Positions 23,989 to 33,819 of a DNA stretch of 64,000 bases are shown piece by piece. The translations under genes were made by a program, and so were the position numbers. The stretch's first letter is position 1. Each line of letters begins with the position of its first letter. The DNA comes from an uncultured Pelagibacteraceae bacterium. GTDB taxonomy: Bacteria; Pseudomonadota; Alphaproteobacteria; Pelagibacterales; Pelagibacteraceae. The notes beneath the pieces are model-generated. The model did not search any database. It was given only the letters and a program-made list of their open reading frames with translations, and was not told the origin of the DNA. The stretch is from positions 205,114-269,113 of the forward strand of contig CACMHW010000001.1 in the NCBI GenBank assembly GCA_902613545.1, in the 5' to 3' direction.

Positions 23989-25764
23989 TTAATAAACTCT
24001 CTCCTTTGGTGGAAAATATTGAACATCATTAGTGAGGGTTCTAGAATGAACATCTCGATATTTGATTTCAACTTTTTTTCCATTTTGCCATGCTAAGGTG
24101 TGTTTCATAAAGTTTTTATCATCTCTTTTGGTAAAATCTTCTCTAGCGTGAGCACCTCTACTCTCTTTTCTATTGTAGGCAGAGTCCATTGTTGTTAGCG
24201 CTTGGCTTATCAGGTTATCAAATTCTAATGTTTCGACTAAATCTGTGTTGAATAGCAAAGATTTATCTTTTACAGAAATATCACTTATACCATCATAAGG
24301 CTTCCTAATTTGCTCTACACCCTCTTTTAAAGTTTTTTCTGTTCTAAATACAGCACATTTTGATTGCATTGTTTTCTGCATTTGTAGTCTAAGTTCTGAT
24401 GTTTTTGTAGATCCATCTGAGTTTCTTATCTTATCAAATCTATCTAGGCATTTGTCTGTTTCTGATTTCGAAACATCCTCATGCGGACTTCCTGGCTTTA
24501 CTAATTCTGCTGCCCTTTTTGCAGCTGCCCTTCCAAAAACTACTAAATCGATTAAAGAGTTTGATCCTAATCTATTAGCTCCGTGAACTGAGACGCAAGC
24601 TGCTTCCCCTATAGCCATTAATCCAGGAACAGTTTTTTCTGAACCGTTCAAAGTGAGTACCTCCGCCTTATAATTTGTAGGAATTCCTCCCATGTTGTAA
24701 TGAACTGTTGGAACAACTGGAATAGGCTCTTTGCTAACATCAACATTTGCAAAAGTTTTTGCTGCCTCAGAAATACCTGGTAATCTCTCATCTATAACTT
24801 TTTTATCTATGTGATCTAAATGAAGATTTATATGATCTTTATCTTTTCCCGCACCTCTACCTTCGTTGATTTCCATTTCCATTGATCTGCTTACCACGTC
24901 TCTAGAAGCTAAGTCTTTCGCATTAGGTGCGTATCTTTCCATAAATCTTTCACCTTTGCCATTTACTAGAAATCCACCTTCTCCTCTAACTCCTTCAGTT
25001 ATCAAACATCCAACTCCATAAATTCCAGTCGGATGAAATTGTACGAATTCCATATCTTGTAAAGGTAAGCCTGCTCTAAGAACCATCGCATTTCCATCTC
25101 CAGTACATGTATGAGCGGATGTTGCTGAGTAATAAACTTTACCATACCCTCCAGTTGCAATAATAGTAATATGTGATCTAAATCTATGTATTGTCCCATC
25201 AGTTAAATTCCAAGCTATCACACCTTTGCATTCACCATTCTTCATAATTAAATCTAATGCAAAATATTCAATAAAAAATTCTGTTTGTTGCTTCAAAGCT
25301 TGACCATAAAGAGTATGCAAAATAGCATGGCCGGTCCTATCAGCAGCTGCACAAGTTCTTTGAGCAGTTCCATTGCCATAATTTTTAGTCATACCTCCAA
25401 AAGGTCTTTGGTAGATTTTTCCATCATCAGTTCTGCTGAATGGAACTCCGTATCTTTCTAATTCAACTACTGCTCTCGGGGCTTCCTTGCAAAGATATTC
25501 TATTGCGTCCTGATCACCAAGCCAATCGGATCCTTTAACAGTGTCATACATGTGCCATCGCCAATCATCTTCACCCATGTTTCCTAATGCAGCGGAAATA
25601 CCTCCTTGAGCTGCTGATGTGTGGCTTCTTGTTGGGAAGACTTTAGAAATACATGCAGTTTTTAAACCTGCCTCTGATAGACCAACAGCCGCTCTTAAAC
25701 CAGAGCCTCCTGCTCCAAGAACAACAACATCATATTCGTGATCAATTATTTTATATGCGCTCAT
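23989..25764 (-). CDS. sdhA: Succinate dehydrogenase flavoprotein subunit
   Basis: Oxidises succinate to fumarate with covalently bound FAD. The 591-residue protein has FAD-binding '[15 protein letters not shown]' at the N-terminus, the flavinylation segment '[16 protein letters not shown]' with the covalent His, the active-site 'HPTGIYG' and 'RGEGGFLVN' stretches, and the C-terminal '[11 protein letters not shown]'. It starts exactly at the base where sdhD ends (25764), so the genes are translationally coupled. Confidence 0.98.
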   Translation of the reverse strand: MSAYKIIDHEYDVVVLGAGGSGLRAAVGLSEAGLKTACISKVFPTRSHTSAAQGGISAALGNMGEDDWRWHMYDTVKGSDWLGDQDAIEYLCKEAPRAVVELERYGVPFSRTDDGKIYQRPFGGMTKNYGNGTAQRTCAAADRTGHAILHTLYGQALKQQTEFFIEYFALDLIMKNGECKGVIAWNLTDGTIHRFRSHITIIATGGYGKVYYSATSAHTCTGDGNAMVLRAGLPLQDMEFVQFHPTGIYGVGCLITEGVRGEGGFLVNGKGERFMERYAPNAKDLASRDVVSRSMEMEINEGRGAGKDKDHINLHLDHIDKKVIDERLPGISEAAKTFANVDVSKEPIPVVPTVHYNMGGIPTNYKAEVLTLNGSEKTVPGLMAIGEAACVSVHGANRLGSNSLIDLVVFGRAAAKRAAELVKPGSPHEDVSKSETDKCLDRFDKIRNSDGSTKTSELRLQMQKTMQSKCAVFRTEKTLKEGVEQIRKPYDGISDISVKDKSLLFNTDLVETLEFDNLISQALTTMDSAYNRKESRGAHAREDFTKRDDKNFMKHTLAWQNGKKVEIKYRDVHSRTLTNDVQYFPPKERVY

Positions 25765-26090
25765 TAGTTAAGATTGTATATAGTTATTATTGTTAAAATT
25801 GGAACTATTATAGCAAATAAATTTAATACTTTATTTGCGACATTTTTGGTTTGCTCATCATGTAAATAATCCTCAAAAATCTCACTTATAGTCAGGGTAT
25901 AAAAAAAGAATGCAATAACCACTAGTAGCGAAAATAATACTTTGGATGCTTTACTTGAAAAAAATTCAATTATTTCTAAATACCCCTTATCGTAAATAGA
26001 TACAAAACTAATTAAAAACCAAATCATAAAAGGAATAAGAATTAATGAACTAATTTTTGTAAAAATCCATTTTTTTGTAGAGTAATGCAT
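25764..26090 (-). CDS. sdhD: Succinate dehydrogenase membrane anchor, SdhD type
   Basis: A small three-helix membrane subunit that with SdhC binds heme b and quinone. The start at 26090 ([14 protein letters not shown], 108 residues) begins two bases after the sdhC stop. An in-frame ATG at 26111 would add seven residues and overlap sdhC; it is possible because a GGGAG stretch lies within that extension rather than upstream of it. Family features are '[16 protein letters not shown]' and 'DYLHDEQTK', the last close to the DYLH motif of alphaproteobacterial SdhD with its heme or quinone-site Asp-Tyr. Confidence 0.88.
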   Translation of the reverse strand: MHYSTKKWIFTKISSLILIPFMIWFLISFVSIYDKGYLEIIEFFSSKASKVLFSLLVVIAFFFYTLTISEIFEDYLHDEQTKNVANKVLNLFAIIVPILTIITIYNLN

Positions 26091-26091
26091 T

Positions 26092-26475
26092 TTAAAAAAA
26101 ATTTCTCCCAACCAAATAAAATAAAATTGTTAAAATTAGAGATCCAATCAAAGTAATAACTCCTGATATTTTTGCAACTTTTAAATCAAAGCCAAAACCA
26201 GCATCCCATACCAAATGTCTTATCTCATTTAAAATTTGGAAGCTAAAAGTCCAACAAAGTGAAATAATCAAAAACTTTCCATAAAAAGTATTTAGAACAA
26301 TTTCAAAAGATCGATAGAAATTTTCACCAAAAAATAATGAAATAGCCCAAAAACAAATTACCATTAATGCAAAAAAATTTATTACACCTACTACTCTGTG
26401 CGTAATTGATAATAAAGATGATATATGCCATTTGTAAATTTGAAGATGTGGACTTAATGGATTATTATTTTGCAT
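26092..26475 (-). CDS. sdhC: Succinate dehydrogenase cytochrome b556 subunit
   Basis: Membrane anchor subunit with three helices. Starting at the ATG at 26475 gives 127 residues (MQNNNPLSPHLQIYKWHISSLLSITHR...). This contains the family signature 'RPLSPHLQIY'-like start and the S-x3-HR motif ('SSLLSITHRVVGV'), plus 'NEIRHLVWDAGFGFD' with the axial heme His. A longer frame to 26517 would overlap asd and lack homology, so it is rejected. It is first in sdhCDAB, 20 bases after asd. Confidence 0.93.
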   Translation of the reverse strand: MQNNNPLSPHLQIYKWHISSLLSITHRVVGVINFFALMVICFWAISLFFGENFYRSFEIVLNTFYGKFLIISLCWTFSFQILNEIRHLVWDAGFGFDLKVAKISGVITLIGSLILTILFYLVGRNFF

Positions 26476-26495
26476 AATAAACTTATAAACTATAG

Positions 26496-27488
26496 TTATA
26501 ATTTTTTCATTAAACACTCAGCGATTTGCACAGTATTTAACGCCGCTCCTTTTAATAAATTGTCTGATACTACCCATAAATTAATAGCTTTAATATTAGA
26601 ATTATCTTTTCTAATTCTTGATATATAGGTTGTGTAACTTCCTTCAGCTTCTAAAGGAGTCACATATCCTCCATCCCTACGCTCATCAATAACTTTACAA
26701 CCTGGGGCATTTTCTAAAATTTTAATTATATTCTCAAAATCATAAAGATTATCAAACTCAATATTAATAGACTCTGAATGACCAGTTCTAACAGGAACCC
26801 TAACGCATGTTGCGGAAACATCGATTTCATTATCTAAGATCTTTTTGGTTTCATTAGTCATTTTTAATTCTTCTTTTGTATATCCATCTTGATCAAAAGA
26901 ATCGATATGCGGAATTAAGTTAAAAGCGATTTGTTTAGTAAAATTTATTGGATTAATTTTTTTTCCGTCTAAATAATCTCTTGATTGATCAAAAAGCTCA
27001 TCCATAGGTTCTTTACCGGCACCAGAAACTGCTTGATAAGTTGAAACTATAACTCGTTTGATTTTATACTCATCATGCAATGGCTTTAAAGGAAGAACCA
27101 TTTGCATAGTTGAACAATTCGGATTTGCTATTATGTTCTTATGTTTATTAAGTGCTTCTGAATTTACCTCTGGCACAACAAGAGGTACATCTTTTTGCAT
27201 TCTAAAATAACTAGAGTTATCTATGACTATAGTTTCTTTTGCTGCTTTAGGGACCCATTCTTTAGCTACCTTACTTCCTGCAGCAAAAAAAGTAATCTGG
27301 GCTCTAGAAAAATTGTAATTTTCTAAATCTTCGATTTCAATTTCTTTATTTTTAAATTTAATCTTTTTTCCTGCACTTTTTGAAGATGCAACTAAAAAAA
27401 GATTATCAATAGCTATTTTAGATTTCTCTAAAATTTCTATTGTTTTTCTTCCAACATTTCCTGAGGCACCAATAATTGCAAAATTCAT
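26496..27488 (-). CDS. asd: Aspartate-semialdehyde dehydrogenase
   Basis: Reduces aspartyl phosphate to the semialdehyde that feeds lysine, threonine and methionine synthesis. The 330-residue protein has NADP-binding 'IIGASGNVGRK' at the N-terminus, the catalytic Cys in NPNCSTMQM, 'YQAVSGAGKEPMDEL', and 'VPVRTGHSESINIEF' with the catalytic His. It lies 11 bases downstream of leuB and 20 bases before sdhC, so amino-acid and TCA genes appear to share a transcript. Confidence 0.97.
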   Translation of the reverse strand: MNFAIIGASGNVGRKTIEILEKSKIAIDNLFLVASSKSAGKKIKFKNKEIEIEDLENYNFSRAQITFFAAGSKVAKEWVPKAAKETIVIDNSSYFRMQKDVPLVVPEVNSEALNKHKNIIANPNCSTMQMVLPLKPLHDEYKIKRVIVSTYQAVSGAGKEPMDELFDQSRDYLDGKKINPINFTKQIAFNLIPHIDSFDQDGYTKEELKMTNETKKILDNEIDVSATCVRVPVRTGHSESINIEFDNLYDFENIIKILENAPGCKVIDERRDGGYVTPLEAEGSYTTYISRIRKDNSNIKAINLWVVSDNLLKGAALNTVQIAECLMKKL

Positions 27489-27499
27489 AATTTCTTACT

Positions 27500-28603
27500 T
27501 TATTTCAATTTTGCGATGATTGCATCACCCATCTCCGTGGTAGAAACCTCTTTCATATTTTTAGACATTATATCTTTTGTTCTTAAACCATCGTCTAAAA
27601 CACTCTGAACGGCATTATCAAGTTGATCTGCCTCTTTTCCAAGGTCTAAGGAATACCTTAATGCCATAGATAAACTTAAAATAGTAGCTATTGGATTAGC
27701 AATATTTTTGCCCTCGATATCAGGAGCGGAACCATGAACTGGTTCGTATAGTGATCTAATTCTTCCGTTTTTATCTTTTGCACCTAATGATGCAGAAGGT
27801 AAAAGTCCTAGAGAGCCTGTAAGCATTGCTGCCTCGTCTGACAACATGTCTCCAAATAAATTGTCTGCTAAAATAACGTCAAATTGTTTTGGATATCTTA
27901 AAAGCTGCATCGCACAGTTATCAGCTAACATATGATTTAGCTCTACCTTTTTAAATTCTTTATCCTTAATCGCCTGTACCTCTTCTCTCCATAAAATACC
28001 TGCCTCCATGACATTTGACTTTTCACAGGAGGTAACTTTATTTTTTCTTTTTTTTGCCAAATCAAATGCAACACGTGCTATCCGGTGAATTTCTGAAGTA
28101 GTATACGAGTGAGTGTTAATACCTTTTCTTTGGTTATTTTCCATTGGTTCAATCCCACGCGGTTCACCGAAATAAATACCACCAGTTAATTCCCTCACAA
28201 TCATGATATCTAACCCTGAAACTATTTCTGGTTTAAGAGTTGAAGAGTCAACAAGTTGTTTGAAGCAAATAGCTGGTCTTAAGTTAGCGAATAACTTTAG
28301 CTCTTTTCTAAGTTTTAAAAGAGCTCTTTCAGGTTTTTTTGAAAATTCCAAATTATCCCATTTAGGTCCGCCACAAGCACCTAATATTACTGCATCAGAC
28401 TCTAAAGACTTATAAAAAACCTCATCAGTAATTGGAACTTTATTTGCATCAATAGATGCACCACCAATTAATTCTTGGCTTAAAATAAAATCTAAAGACT
28501 TTGTTTTATTCATCCACTCAAGTATTCTTCTTACTTCTGCAACCACCTCGGGACCTATTCCGTCACCAGGTAAAAGCAAAATTTTCCTAGTCTTATTAGC
28601 CAT
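27500..28603 (-). CDS. leuB: 3-isopropylmalate dehydrogenase
   Basis: Oxidatively decarboxylates 3-isopropylmalate in leucine synthesis. The 367-residue protein has '[15 protein letters not shown]' at the N-terminus, '[14 protein letters not shown]' (substrate-binding Arg/Tyr region), '[10 protein letters not shown]' and '[27 protein letters not shown]', the isocitrate/isopropylmalate dehydrogenase signature with metal-binding Asp residues. It overlaps leuD by 8 bases. Confidence 0.97.
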   Translation of the reverse strand: MANKTRKILLLPGDGIGPEVVAEVRRILEWMNKTKSLDFILSQELIGGASIDANKVPITDEVFYKSLESDAVILGACGGPKWDNLEFSKKPERALLKLRKELKLFANLRPAICFKQLVDSSTLKPEIVSGLDIMIVRELTGGIYFGEPRGIEPMENNQRKGINTHSYTTSEIHRIARVAFDLAKKRKNKVTSCEKSNVMEAGILWREEVQAIKDKEFKKVELNHMLADNCAMQLLRYPKQFDVILADNLFGDMLSDEAAMLTGSLGLLPSASLGAKDKNGRIRSLYEPVHGSAPDIEGKNIANPIATILSLSMALRYSLDLGKEADQLDNAVQSVLDDGLRTKDIMSKNMKEVSTTEMGDAIIAKLK

Positions 28604-29204
28604 TATTTAAAACCCAAGGTTTTGTGGATTGTAGTTTTTTTTCGTAGTCGTCTATGCTGGAAATTTTTTCCATTGAAAGTGCTATATCATCTAGACCTTC
28701 CATCAAACATTTCTTTTTAAAGGGATCCAGCTCGAAATTTGCAACTTTATTCCCATATTTTATTTCTTGCTTCTCTAAACTAATTTCAATTTCCTCTTTC
28801 CTGTTAGAGTATTCGGCTAGCTCAATAACAATTTTATCATCAATCTTAATTGGAAGAATTCCGTTTTTAAAACAATTATTGTAAAAAATATCTGCAAAAC
28901 TTGCACTTATTACGCACTTTATGCCAAAATCAGATAAAGCCCATGGAGCGTGTTCTCTTGATGACCCGCATCCAAAATTTTTTCCTGCTAAAAGAATTTT
29001 TGATTTGTCGTAAGGTTCCCTATTTAGAATGAAATCCTCATTCCTTTTTCCATTTTCATCATAACGCATTTCATAAAATAAACTTTTTCCTAAACCTGTT
29101 CTTTTGATGGTTTTTAAAAATTGCTTTGGGATAATCATATCTGTATCAATATTTTGTAGTGATAAATATGATGGTATTGATCTTAAATTTTTAAACTTTT
29201 CCAT
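28596..29204 (-). CDS. leuD: 3-isopropylmalate dehydratase small subunit
   Basis: The swivelling small subunit of isopropylmalate isomerase, partner of LeuC. The 202-residue protein has '[14 protein letters not shown]', '[17 protein letters not shown]' (substrate-binding loop) and '[17 protein letters not shown]'. It lies one base after leuC and overlaps leuB, so the leu genes form a tight unit. Confidence 0.97.
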   Translation of the reverse strand: MEKFKNLRSIPSYLSLQNIDTDMIIPKQFLKTIKRTGLGKSLFYEMRYDENGKRNEDFILNREPYDKSKILLAGKNFGCGSSREHAPWALSDFGIKCVISASFADIFYNNCFKNGILPIKIDDKIVIELAEYSNRKEEIEISLEKQEIKYGNKVANFELDPFKKKCLMEGLDDIALSMEKISSIDDYEKKLQSTKPWVLNNG

Positions 29205-29205
29205 A

Positions 29206-30603
29206 TTATATTTCTCTCACATCAGTTAGATGTCCTTTAATTGCTGCAGCAATAGCCATCCCTGGACTTACTAAATGTGTTCTTCCTCCACGACCTTGTC
29301 TACCTTCAAAATTCCTATTTGATGTTGAAGCACATCTTTCTTTGGGCTTTAATTGATCTGGATTCATACCTAAACACATTGAACAACCGGGCTCTCTCCA
29401 TTCAAAACCTGCCTCTTTGAAAATTTTGTCAATCCCCTCTTTTTCAGCTTGCTCTTTAACTAATCCAGATCCTGGAACGACCATAGCGCTAACATTATCA
29501 GCAATTTTTTTGCCTTTTAAAAGATCTGCAGCCAATCTTAAATCCTCTATTCTTCCGTTTGTACAGCTTCCTATAAAAATCTTGTCAATTTTTATGTCTG
29601 AAATTTTAGTGTTAGCTTTTAGTCCCATATAATCAAGAGATCTTTTCATGGCCATTTTTCTATCTTCGTTCTTTTCATTTTCTGGATCTGGCACAATACC
29701 AGTAACTGGTGATACATCTTGAGGTGAAGTACCCCAAGTGACAAGTGGCTCTATATTTTTTCCATCGATATTTACCTCTTTATCAAATTTACAGTCTTTA
29801 TCTGAATACAAAGTCTTCCAAAATTCTACAGCTTTAGTCCAATTATCGCCTTTTGGTGACATTGTTTTACCTTTTAAATAACTAAATGTTTTCTCATCTG
29901 GTGCGATTAATCCTGCTCTTGCACCTGCTTCAATGGTCATGTTACAAACAGTCATTCTCTCTTCCATACTTAAGCCTTTAATTACATCACCGGCAAATTC
30001 AACTACGTATCCAGTTCCGCCTGCAGTTCCAATCGTGCCAATAATTTTTAAAATAACATCTTTTGCAGTAACTCCTTTTGGTAAATTGCCATTAACGTTT
30101 ATTCTCAAGTTTTTTGATTTCTTTTGCATTAAAGTCTGTGTAGCAAGAACGTGTTCAACTTCAGATGTTCCTATTCCAAAAGCCAACGCGCCAAATGCTC
30201 CGTGTGTAGCAGTATGGCTATCGCCGCATACAATTACTGTTCCTGGCTGTGTAAAACCTTGTTCTGGACCTATAATATGGACTATGCCTTGACGCTTATC
30301 ATTTACATCAAAAAGCTCTACTCCAAAATCTTTACAATTTTTTCTTAATGTTTCGACTTGTATTCTTGAATCTTCATCGTTAATACCTTTAGACCTATCA
30401 GTTGTAGGAACATTGTGGTCAGGTACTGCGAGAGTTAATTCTGGTCGTCTAACTTTTCTTTTTTGTAATCTGAGCCCTTCAAAAGCTTGGGGGCTGGTAA
30501 CTTCATGGACTAGATGTCTATCGACATAAATTAATGACGTTCCATCGCTCTGTTCATGAACAAGATGGTTTTCCCATATCTTATCGTATAGAGTTTTAGA
30601 CAT
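29206..30603 (-). CDS. leuC: 3-isopropylmalate dehydratase large subunit
   Basis: An aconitase-family [4Fe-4S] enzyme that interconverts 2- and 3-isopropylmalate. The 465-residue protein starts '[14 protein letters not shown]'. It has '[32 protein letters not shown]', a typical block, cluster ligands in '[11 protein letters not shown]' and '[13 protein letters not shown]', and C-terminal '[20 protein letters not shown]'. It starts 6 bases after rplS; the rplS-leuCDB junction is a known alphaproteobacterial arrangement. Confidence 0.97.
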   Translation of the reverse strand: MSKTLYDKIWENHLVHEQSDGTSLIYVDRHLVHEVTSPQAFEGLRLQKRKVRRPELTLAVPDHNVPTTDRSKGINDEDSRIQVETLRKNCKDFGVELFDVNDKRQGIVHIIGPEQGFTQPGTVIVCGDSHTATHGAFGALAFGIGTSEVEHVLATQTLMQKKSKNLRINVNGNLPKGVTAKDVILKIIGTIGTAGGTGYVVEFAGDVIKGLSMEERMTVCNMTIEAGARAGLIAPDEKTFSYLKGKTMSPKGDNWTKAVEFWKTLYSDKDCKFDKEVNIDGKNIEPLVTWGTSPQDVSPVTGIVPDPENEKNEDRKMAMKRSLDYMGLKANTKISDIKIDKIFIGSCTNGRIEDLRLAADLLKGKKIADNVSAMVVPGSGLVKEQAEKEGIDKIFKEAGFEWREPGCSMCLGMNPDQLKPKERCASTSNRNFEGRQGRGGRTHLVSPGMAIAAAIKGHLTDVREI

Positions 30604-30609
30604 TAAATT

Positions 30610-31119
30610 TTATTTTTTTTCGCTAGTTGGCTTTTCAGCTTTAGCTTCGACTTTTGGAGCCTCTTTTTTAATTTCTTCAGCTTTAGTCTCTTGTGTAGTA
30701 GGCTCGACCGGCTTTATTTTTTGCTCCTCTGGCTTTACTGAAACATCAACACCAATTTTCTTTTTAATTTTTTCAGCAATTCTAGCAGATTTTCCTTTTC
30801 TATCTCTTAAATAATAAAGTTTTGCTCTCCTTACTTTTCCTGTTCTGATTACTTTAATTGAGTCTACGTTTGGACTGTAAAGAGCAAAAGTTCTCTCCAC
30901 TCCTTCACCGAATGAAATTTTCCTTACCGTAAAAGAGGAGTTAATATCTCTATTTTTTTTTGCAATACAAACACCTTCGAAGTATTGAATTCTCTCTCTT
31001 TTGCCCTCAACAATTTTAACACCAACTTTTATTGTATCTCCAGGAGAAAAGTCTGTAATTTTTTTATTAGCAACTATCTTTTTAATTGCTGCTTTATTTA
31101 TGTCTTCAATGTTTTTCAT
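30610..31119 (-). CDS. rplS: 50S ribosomal protein L19 with charged C-terminal tail
   Basis: L19 lies at the 30S-50S interface. Residues 1 to about 122 are a normal L19 ('[29 protein letters not shown]...', '[15 protein letters not shown]', '[19 protein letters not shown]'). Residues ~125-169 form an extra low-complexity tail rich in Lys, Glu, Pro and Ala, ending with a run of [10 protein letters not shown] type. Usual length is about 115-130 residues. The start overlaps the trmD end by 14 bases. The same operon contains S16 with a similar but longer tail. Confidence 0.96.
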   Translation of the reverse strand: MKNIEDINKAAIKKIVANKKITDFSPGDTIKVGVKIVEGKRERIQYFEGVCIAKKNRDINSSFTVRKISFGEGVERTFALYSPNVDSIKVIRTGKVRRAKLYYLRDRKGKSARIAEKIKKKIGVDVSVKPEEQKIKPVEPTTQETKAEEIKKEAPKVEAKAEKPTSEKK

Positions 31120-31807
31120 TTTTTTTCTCTAAATATTTTTTCCAAAGATCGGGTCTCTGGCGACGTGTTATAGCCTCAGATTGAGATAAACGCCACCCTT
31201 TTATTTTGGCATGATCGCCTGAAAATAAGACCTCTGGTGGGCTTTTACCTTCCCATTCTCGTGGTTTAGTATATTGAGGATATTCTAAAAGATGATTTTC
31301 AAAACTTTCTTCTTTAACAGAGTCTTTATTTCCAAGAACTCCTGGTAATAATCGAACTAAAGCATCAATGATCACAAAAGAAGCTGGTTCTCCTCCTGAT
31401 AGGATAAAATCACCCAAACTATATTCTTCAATGTTTCTTGTCTCTAAGAGTCTTTGATCAACACCCTCAAAATGACCACAGATAAAGTTTACATTTTTTT
31501 CTTTACTTAAAGATCTTGCAACGTTTTGATCAAATTTTTTACCTCTTGGAGATAAGTAGATAATTTTTTCACCTTTTTTTATATTATTATCAAGCGCTGA
31601 TGCTAATATATCAGGACGTAAAAGCATTCCATTTCCTCCGCCGAAAGGAGTATCGTCTACCGTACCGTGATTATCTTTTGAATAATCTCTAATATTAATT
31701 ACTTTTAAATTCCAAATCTTGTTTTCCTTTGCCTTTTTAAATATCCCTATATCTAAAGGTCCAGGAAATAGATCTGGATATAAAGTAAAAATTTTTACCT
31801 CTAACAT
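31106..31807 (-). CDS. trmD: tRNA (guanine-N1)-methyltransferase
   Basis: TrmD methylates G37 next to the anticodon and prevents frameshifting. The 233-residue SPOUT-fold protein has '[21 protein letters not shown]', '[18 protein letters not shown]', the knot region '[10 protein letters not shown]', '[13 protein letters not shown]' and '[32 protein letters not shown]'. In most bacteria rimM lies between rpsP and trmD; here only 17 bases separate them, so rimM is missing from the operon. The start overlaps nothing. Confidence 0.96.
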   Translation of the reverse strand: MLEVKIFTLYPDLFPGPLDIGIFKKAKENKIWNLKVINIRDYSKDNHGTVDDTPFGGGNGMLLRPDILASALDNNIKKGEKIIYLSPRGKKFDQNVARSLSKEKNVNFICGHFEGVDQRLLETRNIEEYSLGDFILSGGEPASFVIIDALVRLLPGVLGNKDSVKEESFENHLLEYPQYTKPREWEGKSPPEVLFSGDHAKIKGWRLSQSEAITRRQRPDLWKKYLEKKNEKH

Positions 31808-31824
31808 CTCTAATTACCTTTTGG

Positions 31825-32292
31825 TTAAGCCTTTTTCTCTTCCTTCTTCGGTTCTTCTTTTTTAGCTTCTGCTTTAGGTTGTTCCTTTTTAGGTTCTTCT
31901 TTTTTTGCATCGGCTTTTTGATCTGGCTTTTTGCCGTCAGCTGCTGGAGCATCTTTTTTAGTCTCTTCTTTTTTATCTCCTTCAGCTTTTTTTCTATCTT
32001 TTTTTGGTATTGCCTTTTGAGGATTATCCCCAGGTTTTGGCATTGGCATTAACTGCACCTCTCCTAGTAATCTAGAGACTCTCATTGTTGGTTGAGCTCC
32101 TTTACTCATCCAATATTTTACTCTTTCTGCTTCTACTTTAATTCTTTCCTTTTTATCCTTTGGAAGTAATGGGTTGTAAGAACCAATTTTTTCAATAAAT
32201 TTCCCGTCTCTTGGGTATCTACTGTCAGCAATTACAATTTTATAAATGGGTCTTTTTCTTACGCCGCCCATTGATAGTCTTATTCTTAACAT
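31825..32292 (-). CDS. rpsP: 30S ribosomal protein S16 with long charged tail
   Basis: S16 is an early assembly protein of the 30S body. Residues 1 to ~85 match it ('LRIRLSMGGVRKRPIYKIVIADSR...', 'KYWMSKGAQPT'). Residues ~97-155 form a Lys/Glu/Ala/Pro low-complexity tail with repeated KKEEPK-like units. Normal S16 has 80-100 residues, so the protein is nearly doubled. The tail uses Lys and Glu codons (AAA/GAA) and its DNA is strongly purine-biased on the coding strand. It lies 10 bases after ffh and 17 before trmD. Confidence 0.95.
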   Translation of the reverse strand: MLRIRLSMGGVRKRPIYKIVIADSRYPRDGKFIEKIGSYNPLLPKDKKERIKVEAERVKYWMSKGAQPTMRVSRLLGEVQLMPMPKPGDNPQKAIPKKDRKKAEGDKKEETKKDAPAADGKKPDQKADAKKEEPKKEQPKAEAKKEEPKKEEKKA

Positions 32293-32302
32293 TTTATACC
32301 TT

Positions 32303-33655
32303 TCATTTTAGTTGATTGACCATTTCATCCGGTATCATCCCAGATGGAATTTTTTTTCCTTGAGACATTTTTTTCATCATGTCTGACATCATTTTAAATT
32401 GTTTTAATAGTTTATTAATTTTTGAAACATCTACACCTGCTCCTTTAGAAATTCTTTTACGTCTTGATCCGCTAATAATTTTTGGATTTTCTCTTTCATT
32501 TTTAGTCATTGATAAAATAATTGCTTCATTCTCCACTAACATTTTTTCATCTATATTTGCTTGATCCATTTTTGCTTTCATTTTATTCACTCCTGGTAAC
32601 ATGGACATAACACCTTCCATTCCGCCCATTTTTTTCATTTGCCTTAACTGCGAAAGATATGAGTCCATTGTAAATATTCCTTTTTTTAATTCGTCTTCTG
32701 TTTCTTTAATTTTTTCTTCGCTTAAATCTTGTTGAGCTTTTTCTACTAAAGTAACAACATCGCCCATTCCCAAGATTCTGTTAGCTAATCGGTCAGGGTG
32801 AAAAAGTTCAAGATCAGTGATTTTTTCTCCAACACCAATATACTTAATTGGTTTACCTGTTACATGTTTCATGCTTAATGCTGCACCGCCTCGAGCATCA
32901 CCATCAACTCGAGTAAGAATAATTCCAGAAAGGTTAACAGCAGTGTCAAATTCTTTTGCAACATTAACAGCAATTTGTCCTGTTAGTGAGTCGGCAACTA
33001 AAATTGTTTCAGCTGGTTTTGTAATATCTTTTATTTGCTTAATCTCAGACATCATGGGTAAATCTATCTGGGTTCTTCCTGCAGTATCAAATATAATAAC
33101 ATCTGAGCCATTAAGGTTAGCTGCATTTAGCGCTCTTTTAGTAATGTCTATCGGTTGTTGCTTTTCAACAATAGGCAAACATTGAATTCCATTTGCTTCA
33201 GCAAGTAATTTAAGTTGTTCTTGAGCAGCAGGTCTGTAAACGTCTAAACTAACTAACATTACTTTTTTTTTATGATTTTTCTCTATGTTTTTTGCTAATT
33301 TTGCTGCAGACGTAGTTTTACCTGAACCCTGTAATCCAACTAATAAAAGTGAAACTGGTGGAACAGCTTTGAAATTTAGCTCTTCATTCTTAGAGCCTAA
33401 AATATTAACTAGTTCATCATAAACAATTTTAACTATCATCTGACCAGCAGATGTTGATTTTATAATTTCTTTACCAATAGCTTTTGGTTTTACATTAGCT
33501 ATAAATTCTTTAGTGACAGGAAGAGCTACATCAGCCTCTAATAAAGCTAATCGTATCTCTTTTAAGCCAGAGTCGACTTGCTCCTCGGTCAATGAGGGAG
33601 CGCTTTTTAATTTAGAAAAAATACTTTCTAATTTATTTGTTAAATTTTCAAACAT
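32303..33655 (-). CDS. ffh: Signal recognition particle GTPase Ffh
   Basis: Ffh binds signal sequences and 4.5S RNA and targets nascent membrane proteins to FtsY. The ATG at 33655 gives 450 residues (MFENLTNKLESIF...). An upstream GTG at 33673 would add six residues without homology. The N domain is 1 to ~90. G domain: P-loop GLQGSGKT at 107-114, 'DTAGR', 'TRVDGDARGGAAL'. The Met-rich M domain from ~300 contains 'SGSRRKRISKGAG', the SRP-RNA binding signature. An SRP RNA gene is therefore expected in this genome but was not found here. It is preceded by a structured intergenic region. Confidence 0.97.
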   Translation of the reverse strand: MFENLTNKLESIFSKLKSAPSLTEEQVDSGLKEIRLALLEADVALPVTKEFIANVKPKAIGKEIIKSTSAGQMIVKIVYDELVNILGSKNEELNFKAVPPVSLLLVGLQGSGKTTSAAKLAKNIEKNHKKKVMLVSLDVYRPAAQEQLKLLAEANGIQCLPIVEKQQPIDITKRALNAANLNGSDVIIFDTAGRTQIDLPMMSEIKQIKDITKPAETILVADSLTGQIAVNVAKEFDTAVNLSGIILTRVDGDARGGAALSMKHVTGKPIKYIGVGEKITDLELFHPDRLANRILGMGDVVTLVEKAQQDLSEEKIKETEDELKKGIFTMDSYLSQLRQMKKMGGMEGVMSMLPGVNKMKAKMDQANIDEKMLVENEAIILSMTKNERENPKIISGSRRKRISKGAGVDVSKINKLLKQFKMMSDMMKKMSQGKKIPSGMIPDEMVNQLK

Positions 33656-33679
33656 TTTTATAACATCCAACACCTATCG

Positions 33680-33757
33680 CACTAGTGGGCGAACCTTCGC
33701 TGACTAGTGTCGACACTCTTGTTTTCAAGAGCACCGCAAAAACATGTGTATTTGCGG
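33680..33757. ncRNA. Three consecutive hairpins in the ffh-dapF intergenic region, candidate structured RNA
   Basis: Hairpin A (33680-33709) pairs CACTAGT with ACTAGTG, then GCGA with TCGC around a four-base loop. Hairpin B (33716-33731) pairs CTCTTG with CAAGAG around TTTT. Hairpin C (33734-33757) pairs CCGCAAA with TTTGCGG around ten bases. All stems are perfect and GC-richer than the surroundings. A 12-base palindrome AGTGTCGACACT (33706-33717) overlaps arms of A and B, so an alternative fold exists. On the minus strand this would be the ffh leader or a separate small RNA; the plus strand cannot be excluded. No U-run follows, so these are not terminators. SRP RNA and tRNA were considered and not supported. 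Confidence 0.55.
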
Positions 33758-33768
33758 AAAGTTTGTGG

Positions 33769-33797
33769 AAACTACAATTTGGGGTTTTAAAAGTCAA
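33769..33797 (-). promoter_or_regulatory. Candidate promoter for ffh and the hairpin region
   Basis: Minus strand TTGACT (33797-33792), 17 bases, then TAGTTT (33774-33769). The -35 box is good and the -10 box weak. Transcription would begin near 33762, just before hairpin C, giving a leader of about 107 bases before ffh. Confidence 0.4.
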
Positions 33798-33805
33798 TGA
33801 ATAAT

Positions 33806-33811
33806 TATACT
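33806..33811 (+). promoter_or_regulatory. Candidate -10 box of dapF
   Basis: TATACT ends 8 bases before the dapF ATG at 33820. If used, the mRNA would have almost no leader. No convincing -35 box was found. Confidence 0.35.
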
Positions 33812-33819
33812 AATTAATT

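Noticed and set aside
31737..31952. 71-residue Lys/Arg-rich frame on the minus strand
   Set aside because: It is a +1 shadow of the rpsP tail running into trmD and has no homology; its composition only mirrors the A-rich tail coding.
33656..33760. SRP 4.5S RNA (ffs) in the ffh leader
   Set aside because: Neither strand has the GGAA tetraloop or the GGTCAGG/AAGCAGCC core required for Ffh binding.
33680..33760. tRNA-like element (CTTGAAAAC and GGTTCG resemble serine tRNA parts on the minus strand)
   Set aside because: The hairpin has an even, four-base loop; no 7-base anticodon loop, D-arm or acceptor stem can be drawn.
33761..33780. TTTGTGGAAAC resembling a DnaA box near the ffh-dapF gap (possible oriC)
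   Set aside because: Only a single imperfect match, no cluster of boxes and no AT-rich unwinding element distinguishable from background.
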